DNA from: Bacteroidota bacterium
Lineage (GTDB): Bacteria > Bacteroidota > Bacteroidia > Bacteroidales > UBA7960
Reading direction: 5' to 3'
Assembly (NCBI GenBank): GCA_007693555.1
Contig: REDJ01000118.1
Location: 1-58,601 of the forward strand
DNA: 58,601 bases
Below, one piece after another: positions 16,537-25,923 of the stretch (positions are counted from its first letter, which is position 1; each line of letters begins with the position of its first letter). The notes beneath the pieces were generated by a model. The model had not been told where the DNA came from and did not search any database. It was given only the letters and a program-made list of their open reading frames with translations. The position numbers and the translations under genes are program-made.

Positions 16537-18021
16537 CTACAATCCACTAATCGCATCCATCACTTTTACCATATTATCTCTGAGTTGGATATTGGGTCCG
16601 GCATAGTTGTTTACTATGAAAGTAAATGCAATAAGATTTCCTTTTTTATTTCGCGTGTAGCCGCTGTATGCTCTTACGTTGGATAAAAATCCACTTTTGG
16701 CTGTGAGTATTCCCTGTGAGGATGTTTCCCGAAATAACCTGCTGAGTGAACCGGACTCGCCAGCCACAGGAAATCCTTTTATGAGATGAGTATATAGCAT
16801 TTCATCTCCTGCTGCATATACCAGCATTTCAGTAAGTTGTTTTGCAGTAATATTGTTGAATGGTGACAAGCCGCTTCCGTCATGGATTCGAAGTCCGGTC
16901 GTTTCTATTCTGTTTTCTTTCCAGAAATCTGTTACAACAGAAGTTCCCTTTTGAAATGAACCTTCACCGCCAAACCTACTGCCCATTTTTTTGAGAAGAT
17001 TTTCAGCATAGGTGTTAACACTGGCCAGATTGGTTCTCTCTGCTATATATAATAATTCTGGTGATTCCCAGCGGCTTACAATAACTCTTGCAGACTGTTG
17101 ATTTTTCATTTTTATACTGCGGTGTGTATGTGCTTGTCCCTGAACGGTAATGCCATTGTCCACCAGGAAATTCTTAAATGAATGAGCCAGAAAAAAACCC
17201 GGATCGGGCAGTGAGCCCCTTACCGGAAAGTCATTTTGACCCAGAGGAACAGTGCCGGTAAGCCAGCGGGTATTCTGGCCGGGTACTCCGTAAATATATA
17301 CCCTGTCGCCTGATCCTCGCGGTCCGGTAGTTACATCATTGATAAATTCCATATCAGGTACGACAGGCAAAGTCCGTAAAACTTTTGCCGGATCACCTTC
17401 TCTCGTTCCCGGTTGAAAAAAAACAGTATACATATTTTCATATACTGTGAGAGCATGCGCTCCTGCTCCATAATAGTTTCCTATGTCTTCCCACATCCAT
17501 TTTGGAGGAATCATGTGATCATCGAAAAGAGAACCATCAGCAATTATGTTTCCGGCTATATTCGTAGTGCCGGTTTTTTTCAGGTCCTGCAGCCAGAAAT
17601 CAAAAACCTTTTCTAAAGCTAAGCTGTCATGCATCTGGGTAGCTCCCAGGCTGGGATCCCCATTGCCAGTGATATATAAATTTCCATTTAAAACATTTTT
17701 TTCAATTTTACCATCATACTGAAGAAGTGTTTCAAACCGGTAATCGGCTCCCATTGTTGCAAGGGCGGTGAGTGTTGTTACAACTTTTTGTGTGGATGCC
17801 GGTATTAAACCAAGATCAGGATTTACTGATAACAATTCTTTCCTATCTGTAACATCATAAACCATTAAACCCCAGGTAGCTGATCGCATAAAGCTGTCTG
17901 ATGAAAAATCATCCACAGCTTTTTTAAGAGGGCGGATTCGTTTTTGCTCTGATGAATAGGAAGAAACCAGTAGAGTTAAAATAACCACGGCTGCTGTAAA
18001 AAAGGAAAATCCGGATTTCAT
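16537..18021 (-). CDS. dacB: D-alanyl-D-alanine carboxypeptidase/endopeptidase, PBP4 family (peptidase S13)
   Basis: A 494-residue periplasmic protein with an N-terminal hydrophobic segment (FFTAAVVILTLLVSS). The three penicillin-binding motifs are present: SxxK as Ser76-Thr-Gln-Lys79 in PASTQKV, SxN in ASVNTYAENLL, and KSG in TAKSGFLSNVRAYSG. The large insertion between SxxK and SxN is characteristic of S13 enzymes. These cleave D-Ala-D-Ala and D-Ala-mDAP crosslinks in peptidoglycan. The gene is last in a leftward run behind amiC and the MlaD-like gene, so wall amidase, lipid-transport and wall endopeptidase functions are grouped. Confidence 0.92.
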   Translation of the reverse strand: MKSGFSFFTAAVVILTLLVSSYSSEQKRIRPLKKAVDDFSSDSFMRSATWGLMVYDVTDRKELLSVNPDLGLIPASTQKVVTTLTALATMGADYRFETLLQYDGKIEKNVLNGNLYITGNGDPSLGATQMHDSLALEKVFDFWLQDLKKTGTTNIAGNIIADGSLFDDHMIPPKWMWEDIGNYYGAGAHALTVYENMYTVFFQPGTREGDPAKVLRTLPVVPDMEFINDVTTGPRGSGDRVYIYGVPGQNTRWLTGTVPLGQNDFPVRGSLPDPGFFLAHSFKNFLVDNGITVQGQAHTHRSIKMKNQQSARVIVSRWESPELLYIAERTNLASVNTYAENLLKKMGSRFGGEGSFQKGTSVVTDFWKENRIETTGLRIHDGSGLSPFNNITAKQLTEMLVYAAGDEMLYTHLIKGFPVAGESGSLSRLFRETSSQGILTAKSGFLSNVRAYSGYTRNKKGNLIAFTFIVNNYAGPNIQLRDNMVKVMDAISGL

Positions 18022-18082
18022 GAAAATCGAGGTTTAATTTATGATGTATAAGGAAAAAATGGCCGAATTCAATCATGTAACA

Positions 18083-19042
18083 TCATCTTCTGCCACCAAA
18101 AACTGAAATATTGATGTAGCTTCCAGGGTTTTTCCTGATGTCTTCCAGCAAGAACTCAAGTTCTTTTGAAGAATTAGTGAGATTAATATACAATTCCTCA
18201 TCATTTATCAGCAATCCCAGAGAGCCTTCCCCCTTATTAACTTTATCCATAATCTGGTTGAGGTTGGCAAGACTTTGCTCAGTGTGTAACAAAGTTTGTT
18301 GCAGATTGGCAGCTGCAATACTATCTGAAATACTGGAAAAATTTTGTATAATATTGCTGATCAGTTCATTATTATTTTTAAGATTAGTTGTAATGGATTC
18401 TGTATTTACCAATATAGCTGCAAGTCGGGTTGTTTCTGCTTCAATGGTTTTATCCAGTGTAAAAGTGGTTTGTTCCAGATTGTAAAGAGTACTCTGGATG
18501 CTTTCAAAGCTTTCTGTTATGTTTCTCCGGGTTTGTTCAGTAAAGATTGCCTGAAAAACTGCCAAAACAGAATCAACCTGTATGAAAAGATCCTCTGCTC
18601 TTTGTTTTATAGGTGCTACCAGTTGACTTACTTCATCCTGCAATGAAGCCTGATATCCTGATGGCAGTGTATCTCCATCTGCGATTAATCGCTCCGAATC
18701 ACCAAGTTGAATGATGATTTCGCGGGTACCGGTGAGGCTCATGCCGGTAAGGATAGAAACAGAGTTGTCAGGTATAACAACATCACGGTTTACAATATTT
18801 TCTACAACAATGCGACCTGAGCCGTCAGGTATAAACCTGATACGGTTTACCTGCCCGATATTAACCCCGCTTAATGATACAGGATTGGATTCAATGAGAC
18901 CGGTTACATCATCATAAACTGCATAAAATGTTATCTGCCGGGAAAAAATATCTTTTCCCTTTAAAAAATTTAATCCCCAGATAAATAAAAAGGTAGCTGC
19001 AACAGTAAGCAGGCCTATTTTAAATTCACGTGTAATTTTCAA
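18083..19042 (-). CDS. MlaD-family (MCE domain) lipid-transport protein
   Basis: A 319-residue protein with one N-terminal membrane anchor (FKIGLLTVAATFLFIWGLNFL) and an MCE domain around residues 37-120 (TFYAVYDDVTGL, NPVSLSGVNIGQV, ILTGMSLTGTREI). A long coiled-coil region follows to about residue 280, then GSLGLLINDEELY and the tail NPGSYINISVFGGRR typical of Bacteroidota members. MCE proteins form hexameric rings that shuttle phospholipids between inner and outer membranes. The cognate MlaE/MlaF permease and ATPase are not in this window. It lies 12 bases after the amidase gene and is probably cotranscribed with it. Confidence 0.9.
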   Translation of the reverse strand: MKITREFKIGLLTVAATFLFIWGLNFLKGKDIFSRQITFYAVYDDVTGLIESNPVSLSGVNIGQVNRIRFIPDGSGRIVVENIVNRDVVIPDNSVSILTGMSLTGTREIIIQLGDSERLIADGDTLPSGYQASLQDEVSQLVAPIKQRAEDLFIQVDSVLAVFQAIFTEQTRRNITESFESIQSTLYNLEQTTFTLDKTIEAETTRLAAILVNTESITTNLKNNNELISNIIQNFSSISDSIAAANLQQTLLHTEQSLANLNQIMDKVNKGEGSLGLLINDEELYINLTNSSKELEFLLEDIRKNPGSYINISVFGGRR

Positions 19043-19054
19043 AACTTATTTTTT

Positions 19055-20227
19055 TTACGGATTATGAGCTTGCTGCTCAATTAACTTGATGGCATCAGCC
19101 AGGGGTATACGTTCATTGTCTTTGAAAGCCACAATAAAGGCATCATTAAAACCCCTGGCATGCAGCTTTTGTTGTATTTGACCTGCAGACTCCACAGTTG
19201 ATTCATTTCCCAGAGTATACTTATACAACCCTTCATGAAAATAAAAGCCAACTCCCTGCAGGTCTTTAAATACGGGGTCATCCACAGCTCTTTCCTGGGA
19301 GGTTGTGGCAAACTGAACCCTGAAACTTATGATAGGGCCATCCTTTGTTTTAGAAGCAAGACCGGTATTATCTTCAGAAATACTTACACCACTTCCGTGC
19401 CTTGCAGATTTGGCATATATACTCCCATTGTTTTCCAATTGTTGGGCTACCAGGTTATCCTGGTAGTTTTTGTAATCTCGGAATGCCCTGAAAATGGCTG
19501 AAGCTATATGCGCCTGACCCATCTCCGACATAAGATATTTTTCTTCCTGCGGATTACTCAAAAATCCTGCTTCTACCAATATACCGGGCATTGTAATATT
19601 ATAAAGAATCAGAAAACCGGCTTGTTTTACCCCACGATCGTGTCTGCCAGCACGATCTCTGAACTGATCCTGAAGCAGGGATGCCATGGTAAGACTTTGG
19701 TTCAGATAAATGTTCTGATACATGCTGAAGATAATATTTGCCTCCGGAGAATTGGGGTCATATCCACCATAGGTTTCAAGGTAATTATCTTCATAAAGGA
19801 TGGCGGCGTTTTCTTTTCGTGCTACTTCAAGATTTTCCTGACTGCGATGCAACCCCATTACAAATGTTTCTGCACCAAATGCTCTTCTGTTGGCTGCTGA
19901 ATTACAATGAATGGAGATAAAAAGATCAGCTTTGTTTTCGTTGGCTATCTGTGCCCTTCGGTGCAATTCAACAAATTCATCGGTAGTACGGGTATAAATT
20001 ACCTTAACATCATCAAAATTACTTTCAATATATCCGCCCAGTTTCAATGCAATGGCCAGTACGATGTCCTTTTCTTTTGATTGTGCTCCCAAAGCGCCCG
20101 GATCCCTGCCACCATGGCCCGGATCAATAACAACTGTGCGTACAAAACCCTGCCTGTCGGCCATGGCCGGTTGGGCAAAAACAATCAAGATAGAAAAAAT
20201 ACCAAAAATTATAATCTGTCGTTTCAC
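19055..20227 (-). CDS. N-acetylmuramoyl-L-alanine amidase (Amidase_3) with C-terminal SPOR-like domain
   Basis: A 390-residue secreted protein. The signal peptide (IIIFGIFSILIVFAQPAMA) precedes an Amidase_3 domain around residues 30-265, with zinc ligands in VVIDPGHGGRDPG and in SIHCNSA, and the catalytic Glu in ILVEAGFLSN. The C-terminal segment (about 295-385; SFRVQFATTSQ...IVAFKDNERIPLADAI) looks like a SPOR-type peptidoglycan-binding repeat. It hydrolyses the bond between MurNAc and L-Ala, usually in daughter-cell separation. First gene of the leftward operon with the MlaD-like and dacB genes; divergent from lptD across about 100 bases. Confidence 0.92.
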   Translation of the reverse strand: MKRQIIIFGIFSILIVFAQPAMADRQGFVRTVVIDPGHGGRDPGALGAQSKEKDIVLAIALKLGGYIESNFDDVKVIYTRTTDEFVELHRRAQIANENKADLFISIHCNSAANRRAFGAETFVMGLHRSQENLEVARKENAAILYEDNYLETYGGYDPNSPEANIIFSMYQNIYLNQSLTMASLLQDQFRDRAGRHDRGVKQAGFLILYNITMPGILVEAGFLSNPQEEKYLMSEMGQAHIASAIFRAFRDYKNYQDNLVAQQLENNGSIYAKSARHGSGVSISEDNTGLASKTKDGPIISFRVQFATTSQERAVDDPVFKDLQGVGFYFHEGLYKYTLGNESTVESAGQIQQKLHARGFNDAFIVAFKDNERIPLADAIKLIEQQAHNP

Positions 20228-20249
20228 TTATTAATTGACTGTTTTTTTT

Positions 20250-20257
20250 TAGTTTTG
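20250..20257 (+). promoter_or_regulatory. Candidate -7 box for lptD
   Basis: TAGTTTTG is a perfect match to TAnnTTTG on the plus strand, about 70 bases before the lptD start. No TTG occurs at the expected 17-23 bases upstream, so it is incomplete. It falls inside the predicted leader of the divergent amidase gene. Confidence 0.35.
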
Positions 20258-20306
20258 CGCAGTTTTACTTACCAGAATAATACGTTCTGAACGCTTACAT
20301 ATTGTG

Positions 20307-20338
20307 CAAAAATAATATTAAAAAGAATTGCGTACAAA
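20307..20338 (-). promoter_or_regulatory. Promoter of the amidase-mlaD-dacB operon
   Basis: On the minus strand TTTG (20338-20335), a 20-base spacer and TATTTTTG (20314-20307) form a complete Bacteroidota-type promoter. Its -33 box overlaps the first codons of lptD (start 20328), so the two divergent genes share control DNA. Predicted leader about 75 bases. Confidence 0.55.
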
Positions 20339-23132
20339 CTTAGTTTTTAAGTTTTTTATCATATTTTTCTGTTGTCTGGTTTTTGGTTTAAGCTCGCAGG
20401 CATACGGCTTCAATTTCTTTGCTGCTCAATCAGCTGCTTTAACTGATACTATTGAGCTACCTGAGGTTTTTACGGAACCTGAGGTTCTGAATGATACTCT
20501 GCCTTCAGAAGAAGACTTCCTTCCTCAGTTGCAGGATACTCTCATTGGTAATGATTTTATCCTGACAGAAAATGATACCCTGGCAATTGAACCTGAAAGA
20601 CAAACAGGTGCAGGTTTTATTTTGGATACCCGTGTAGAATATTCAGCCGTTGACTCCATTGATTATGACATAAAAAACCAGAGGGTGTATTTGTATGGTG
20701 ATGCTGAGATGGATTATGGAAGTATAAACCTAACTGCGGCTTTTATTTTGATTGATTTTAGCCGAAAGGAGCTATTTGCTCAAGGTATGCCTGACAGTTT
20801 GGGCGTTTTGCAAGGCAATCCGGTTTTTGTAGAGGGAATCCAAAGCTTTGAGTCCAAAGAGCTGCGGTATAATTTTGAAACCCGCCGGGGGCGAACTACT
20901 CAGGTTATTACAGAAGAAGCCGATGGATTTATGCACGGCGATGTGGTAAAAATGATGGAAGACAGGGTTGTGCATGTAAGTTCCGGAAAATATACCACTT
21001 GTGACAATCCGGAGCCCCACTTTCATATTTCATTTAACAGGGCAAAGATTATTCCAAATGATAAAATAATTTCGAGTTTCGCTTTCCTTACCATAGAAGG
21101 TGTTCGCACCCCATTGATAATGCCTTTTGGATTTTTTCCCAATAAGAGGGGGCAAGCCTCCGGAATTCTCATCCCCTCATATGGAGAAGCGAGAAACAGG
21201 GGGTTTTATCTTGAAAATGGAGGTTTTTACTGGGGAATAAATGATTATGTGGATCTTTCGCTCCGAGGTGATATTTATTCAAGAGGAAGCTGGGCCGCAC
21301 GAGTGGGCTCCAATTACAGAGTAAGATACAGATACAGCGGGAGTTTAAATTTAAACTATGCCATCAATATTCTTGGTGAGCGCGATCTTCCGGGTTATGA
21401 AAGAAACAGGGATTTCAGGGTTCAATGGAGTCATAATCAAGACCCCAAGGCAAGACCCAATAGTGTTTTTCGCGCCAGTGTGAATGCAGGAAGCAGTTCT
21501 TATAATCGTTTTAATCCTACAACAACTTCTGATTATCTTTCTAACACTTTTTCTTCCAATATCAGTTATTCTGCTTCCTGGGCCGGCCGGTACAACCTCT
21601 CTGTCAATGCGCGACACAGCCAGAATACACTCACTGAAATGGTAGACCTTAGTTTACCTGAAATAGCTTTCAGTGCTGCAAGGTTTTATCCATTTCGTCG
21701 CAGAGAACCGGAGGGCCGTTTACGCTGGTACGAAGAAATTACAATGAATTATAACATGAATGCCAGTAATCAGATTCGAGTCAGTGAAGCGGATATGTTT
21801 ACAAGTGCTATGTTTCAGGATATGAAAAACGGTGTACAACACACTATACCATTGAGTCATAGTTTCAGGGTACTTCGGCATTTTAATCTGAGTAATTCAA
21901 TTAGTTATAATGAACGATGGTATTTCCAGCAGGTAAGACAAAACTGGGAGTTTGATCCGGAAGGAACTCCCACGACTACCAATCCTATACCGGGCAATTT
22001 GGTAAGAGATACAATTCCGGGTTTTTTTGCAGTACGTGATTTTAACTACAGTACTTCAATGAGTACACGTTTGTTTGGACTAATGCAGTTCAGACGTGGT
22101 CCGGTTACAGCTCTCCGACATGTAATTAGTCCGAGTTTGAGTTTTTCTTACCGGCCTGATTTTGCAGATCCTTTTTGGGGCTATTACGCATTCTACGATA
22201 ATCCCAATCAGGAAAGACCTGTGAGATATTCCTATTATGAAAATTTTCGGTATGGCGTTCCGGCAGCAGGTCGTTCAGGTTCTATCAGCCTTGGCATAGG
22301 CAATAATCTGGAAATGAAAGTTCGTAGCAGGAGAGACACAGTTTCAGGAGAGCGAAAAATTGCCTTGATAGATAATTTTAATGTATCAGGAAGTTATAAC
22401 CTTGCAGCAGATTCACTTAATATGAGTGATATCAGGGTAAGCGGGCGAACCAGGCTTTTTGGACAGTTTGATATAAGCTATTCCAGTTCATGGTCTCCCT
22501 ATGCTGCTGATAGCATGGGAAGGCCTTACAACCGGTTTTTATGGGAGGAGGACCGAAAGCTTCTTCAATTGAGAAATACATCGTGGAGTTTAAACTTTAA
22601 CTACACACTTAGTTCGAAGAACGGTCGCAGCGGGTCACAAACCGGTGTTACTCCCGGAAGAGATACCCCGGTTCATGGAATGCCGACAGATCAGGGTAAT
22701 GACTTTACCGGTAATGGAATGCAACCCGAAATGACACCACAGGAGACAGGGCCTCTGCCTCCCGGATTCATTGATTATTCTGTTCCCTGGTCGTTACGGT
22801 TTTCTTATAATTTTTCCTATAATTCAGTCATTGATCGACGAACCCTTGAAACAGACCGCAGATATCTGCAAAATCTCAACTTTTCAGGTGATATAAATCT
22901 TACACCCAACTGGAGAATTGGCTTTAGCAGCGGATATAACTTTGATGAGAAACAAATTACTTATACTTCAATTGATATTTACCGGGATCTGCATTGCTGG
23001 GAGATGTTGATAAACTGGGTGCCTTTCGGATTTCGTCAAAGCTACAACCTTACAATAAGGGTGAAATCCTCAGTATTACAGGATTTAAAACTTTCAAGAC
23101 GTACTCATCACCTTGACAGGGCATTTCAATAA
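20328..23132 (+). CDS. lptD: LPS-assembly outer membrane protein LptD (OstA-like)
   Basis: A 934-residue protein starting at TTG 20328 (read as Met; RTNLVFKFFIIFFCC), which gives a proper signal peptide. An N-terminal acidic linker is followed by an OstA/LptA-like beta-jellyroll domain around residues 100-240 (RVYLYGDAEMDYGSINLTA, GNPVFVEG). A large C-terminal beta-barrel then extends to the stop, ending with ...WEMLINWVPFGFRQSYNLTI, conserved in Bacteroidota LptD. It inserts lipopolysaccharide into the outer leaflet. The Cys residues of the proteobacterial protein are largely absent, as usual for this phylum. The low-complexity Gly/Pro/Gln insert near residues 765-815 probably forms a loop. 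Divergent from the amidase gene, a pairing seen elsewhere in Bacteroidota. Confidence 0.88.
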   Translation: MRTNLVFKFFIIFFCCLVFGLSSQAYGFNFFAAQSAALTDTIELPEVFTEPEVLNDTLPSEEDFLPQLQDTLIGNDFILTENDTLAIEPERQTGAGFILDTRVEYSAVDSIDYDIKNQRVYLYGDAEMDYGSINLTAAFILIDFSRKELFAQGMPDSLGVLQGNPVFVEGIQSFESKELRYNFETRRGRTTQVITEEADGFMHGDVVKMMEDRVVHVSSGKYTTCDNPEPHFHISFNRAKIIPNDKIISSFAFLTIEGVRTPLIMPFGFFPNKRGQASGILIPSYGEARNRGFYLENGGFYWGINDYVDLSLRGDIYSRGSWAARVGSNYRVRYRYSGSLNLNYAINILGERDLPGYERNRDFRVQWSHNQDPKARPNSVFRASVNAGSSSYNRFNPTTTSDYLSNTFSSNISYSASWAGRYNLSVNARHSQNTLTEMVDLSLPEIAFSAARFYPFRRREPEGRLRWYEEITMNYNMNASNQIRVSEADMFTSAMFQDMKNGVQHTIPLSHSFRVLRHFNLSNSISYNERWYFQQVRQNWEFDPEGTPTTTNPIPGNLVRDTIPGFFAVRDFNYSTSMSTRLFGLMQFRRGPVTALRHVISPSLSFSYRPDFADPFWGYYAFYDNPNQERPVRYSYYENFRYGVPAAGRSGSISLGIGNNLEMKVRSRRDTVSGERKIALIDNFNVSGSYNLAADSLNMSDIRVSGRTRLFGQFDISYSSSWSPYAADSMGRPYNRFLWEEDRKLLQLRNTSWSLNFNYTLSSKNGRSGSQTGVTPGRDTPVHGMPTDQGNDFTGNGMQPEMTPQETGPLPPGFIDYSVPWSLRFSYNFSYNSVIDRRTLETDRRYLQNLNFSGDINLTPNWRIGFSSGYNFDEKQITYTSIDIYRDLHCWEMLINWVPFGFRQSYNLTIRVKSSVLQDLKLSRRTHHLDRAFQ

Positions 23133-23313
23133 AAAGAAATGAAAAACTTATTGTTGTTCTTTTATATGAATGTTTTTAAGAAATAATTAGTCGTTTTAAA
23201 AAAAAAATTGAATATTTGCACTGTGTAAAATTATAAGGTAGGATTATTTATATTTAAGGGATTTTTTAATTGCTGTAAAAACTTTGGTATATACTTAAAC
23301 AAATTTTATTCGA

Positions 23314-23907
23314 ATGAAAACTATTATTCAAATTGGATTAGCCATTGTAATTCTTGTACTGGTTTATTTTATCTATGACAGTATAATGGAACCTGTGCGC
23401 TTCAACCAGGAAGTAGCACGCCGTGAAGCAATGATCGTACAACGACTGAAAGATATCCGTCAGGTGCAAGTTGCGCATCGTTCAAGATATGGATTGTTTA
23501 ATTCTGATCTTGATTCGCTTGTTCAGTTTGTGAAAAATGACTCCCTTGCTGTAATTCGTGCAATTGGTAGTGTTCCTGATACACTGACTGAAACAGAGGC
23601 AGTCAGATTGGGTATAGTTCAGCGTGATACTATCTGGGTGAGGGCAAAGGACAGTCTTTTGACCAGGACTCGTTATCCCATTGATTCACTACCTTATGTG
23701 CCCTTTACTGATGGTAAGAGATTTGAAATGGACGCTGGAAAAATTGAAAGAGGTTTAACGAAGATTCCTGTTTTTGAAGCCATTGCAAATCCCCGGGATT
23801 TTATGAAGGATATTGACAGATGGAGGGTTTATTATACCCGTGATATTGAAGCAGGGTTAAGGGTAGGCTCCATGATTGAAGCCTCCATAGACGGAAACTG
23901 GGAGTAA
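23314..23907 (+). CDS. Membrane-anchored protein of unknown function
   Basis: I do not recognise a named family with certainty. The 197-residue protein has one N-terminal transmembrane helix (IIQIGLAIVILVLVYFIYDSI), then a helical stretch FNQEVARREAMIVQRLKDIRQVQVAHRSRYG and an acidic soluble domain with repeated LDSL/DSL motifs. The layout (membrane helix, about 30 polar residues, then a conserved helix with QVAHRSRYG) recalls pseudopilin-like or secretion-related proteins of Bacteroidota, but that is only a resemblance. The next gene, DUF3822, starts 15 bases downstream and the two are likely cotranscribed with rsmD. Confidence 0.72.
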   Translation: MKTIIQIGLAIVILVLVYFIYDSIMEPVRFNQEVARREAMIVQRLKDIRQVQVAHRSRYGLFNSDLDSLVQFVKNDSLAVIRAIGSVPDTLTETEAVRLGIVQRDTIWVRAKDSLLTRTRYPIDSLPYVPFTDGKRFEMDAGKIERGLTKIPVFEAIANPRDFMKDIDRWRVYYTRDIEAGLRVGSMIEASIDGNWE

Positions 23908-23921
23908 TCAACCAATTAATA

Positions 23922-24794
23922 ATGCAGCAAGTCGTTAAGGAAGTTTTCTGTATTAAAGATACAGAGGATTTTGAAATCAACGATCCGGGAAAAAAAATAC
24001 TATCCATCGAGCTTTCTCTCGATGGATTTTCATATACCGTGCTTGATACCGAAAAATTCAGGTATGTGGCACTGGAATCTTATTTGTTTGAAAATATTAA
24101 TAATTACAAACATCTAAGTCAGGTACTTGAGGAGATTACCAAAGAAAAATCCATACTTACAGGCTCTTATCAGCGTTTAAACTTTGTCTTTATCAGCCAG
24201 TATGTTACCCTTGTTCCTTCTGAACTTTTTTCCTATACTGAAAAAAACGCTTATATAGATTTTAATGTGTATCCCCAGGAAGATACGGAGATTAAAGTTG
24301 ATAAACTCAATAATCTTTCAGCTTTTGCCGTATATCCCATTGACAGGTTGTTGCTTCAAAAAATCAATTTTTTATTTCCCTCATGCCGGATTAGACATAT
24401 ATCCACAAGTCTGATCGAAAATTTACTGTATCTTGTAAGATACGGACGTGTAAGTCCGCAATTGGTGCTGCATGTTCAAAAAGGTCAGTTTCAATTGCTA
24501 TATTTTCATGAGCGCACTCTACAGTTCTACAATTCATACCGTTATCAAACATGGGATGACCTATTTTATTATTTATTTTTTGTTCTTGAACAATTAGGAC
24601 TATCAGCAGAAGAAATGGATCTTATGTTATATGGTGAAGTGGGAATAGAAAGTGAACTGTACAAAAAGGCTAAATTATATTTTCGTACCCTTGAATTAGG
24701 GCCTCGCAGTGATTTGTACAAATACGGCGAGTGTTTTGACGATATTCCACATCATTATTTTTATAATTTGTTAAACCTGAATGCATGCGGATAA
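23922..24794 (+). CDS. DUF3822 family protein
   Basis: A 290-residue cytosolic protein with LSIELSLDGFSYTVLD near the N-terminus and NAYIDFNVYPQEDTEIKVDKL in the middle. These are features of DUF3822, a Bacteroidota-restricted family with an actin-like/ASKHA fold known from structural genomics. No biochemical role is established. Its last codons overlap rsmD by 10 bp, and coaD lies just beyond, an arrangement conserved in the phylum. Coupling to RsmD suggests a link to ribosome maturation, but that is only inferred from gene order. Confidence 0.82.
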   Translation: MQQVVKEVFCIKDTEDFEINDPGKKILSIELSLDGFSYTVLDTEKFRYVALESYLFENINNYKHLSQVLEEITKEKSILTGSYQRLNFVFISQYVTLVPSELFSYTEKNAYIDFNVYPQEDTEIKVDKLNNLSAFAVYPIDRLLLQKINFLFPSCRIRHISTSLIENLLYLVRYGRVSPQLVLHVQKGQFQLLYFHERTLQFYNSYRYQTWDDLFYYLFFVLEQLGLSAEEMDLMLYGEVGIESELYKKAKLYFRTLELGPRSDLYKYGECFDDIPHHYFYNLLNLNACG

Positions 24795-25321
24795 TCGGAG
24801 GTAAAAATCAACGCAGACAAATTATTGCTCCGGCAAAGCTTCCTGTAAGACCTACTACTGATATGGCAAAAGAAGCTTTGTTCAATATATTAAATAATCA
24901 TTTTGATTTTGAAGAAATTGAAGTTTTAGATCTCTTTGCAGGCACCGGAAATATATCATATGAATTTGCATCGAGAGGTGCCCGCCAGGTATTAGCGGTA
25001 GATATTAATAATCATTGTACCGGTTTTATCAAACAGACTTCTGAGAAACTCAATTTTGAAAACCTGAAAACAGTAAGAGATGATGTTTTTCATTTTCTTG
25101 CCATATGCCGGATTACATTTGATATTGTTTTTGCAGATCCTCCTTATGATTTTGAGAGAATCAGCGAATTGCCGGGTAAAGTTTTTAATGCAGGTATTAT
25201 AAAACCAGGAGGATGGTTGGTTATTGAACATAGTGATGAATTTATCTTTTATGACTTTCCGTATTTTGATCAAAGCCGGCGCTATGGTAAAGTTCATTTC
25301 AGTTTCTTTAAATTAAGCTGA
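24785..25321 (+). CDS. rsmD: 16S rRNA (guanine(966)-N2)-methyltransferase
   Basis: A 178-residue Rossmann methyltransferase. The N-terminal MRIIGGKNQRRQI and RPTTDMAKEALFNIL are standard for RsmD; the AdoMet-binding LDLFAGTGNISYEFASRGA and the catalytic FADPPYDF motif follow. It methylates G966 of 16S rRNA during 30S assembly. The start overlaps DUF3822 by 10 bp, so translation is coupled. Length agrees with the family. Confidence 0.94.
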   Translation: MRIIGGKNQRRQIIAPAKLPVRPTTDMAKEALFNILNNHFDFEEIEVLDLFAGTGNISYEFASRGARQVLAVDINNHCTGFIKQTSEKLNFENLKTVRDDVFHFLAICRITFDIVFADPPYDFERISELPGKVFNAGIIKPGGWLVIEHSDEFIFYDFPYFDQSRRYGKVHFSFFKLS

Positions 25322-25449
25322 GATGCGATTATAATTAACAGATGTTCTTTCCGTTACTAAATTATTATCTTTAACACATCGTGTTTAGAGTGCACTGAGA
25401 ATTCAAAATAAAACCCTGAGGTTTATTAAGTTTATTTAAATGGTATATA

Positions 25450-25908
25450 ATGAAACGAGTTGCAATATTTCCCGGATCATTTGATCCTATAACCCGAGGT
25501 CATGAATCTATTATCAGAAGAGCAATTCCTTTGTTTGAAGAAATCATTGTGGCAATTGGAGTAAATGCTGAAAAACCAGGCTTTTTTCCTGTTGAACAAA
25601 GAAAAGCCTGGCTTGAGAAAGTTTTTGAAGATGAACCTACGGTTACAGTAGATGTATACAGTGGTTTAACAGTTGATTATTGTAGAAATAACAATATTGG
25701 TTTTATTCTCAGGGGTTTACGTACATCTGCCGATTTTGAGTTTGAGAGAAGCATTGGCCAAATCAATAAACAAATGCATCCTGGAATTGATACTGTTTTT
25801 CTTCTTACAACCCCTGAGCATACAGCTTTAAATTCATCGATAGTTAGGGATATTATAAGGCATGGTGGCGATCCTTCTCCTTTCGTGCCTCTGGGGGTAG
25901 AATTTTAA
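25450..25908 (+). CDS. coaD: Phosphopantetheine adenylyltransferase
   Basis: A 152-residue nucleotidyltransferase. The N-terminal KRVAIFPGSFDPITRGHESII contains the substrate-binding TxGH motif, and the C-terminal LNSSIVRDIIRHGGD corresponds to the ISSxxVR motif. It adenylylates 4'-phosphopantetheine to dephospho-CoA, the penultimate step of coenzyme A synthesis. About 130 bases separate it from rsmD, so it may have its own promoter; TATCTTTA near 25370 is a weak -7 candidate. A type II pantothenate kinase for the same pathway occurs at 40.5 kb. Confidence 0.95.
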   Translation: MKRVAIFPGSFDPITRGHESIIRRAIPLFEEIIVAIGVNAEKPGFFPVEQRKAWLEKVFEDEPTVTVDVYSGLTVDYCRNNNIGFILRGLRTSADFEFERSIGQINKQMHPGIDTVFLLTTPEHTALNSSIVRDIIRHGGDPSPFVPLGVEF

Positions 25909-25923
25909 ACAAACAGTATTCAA

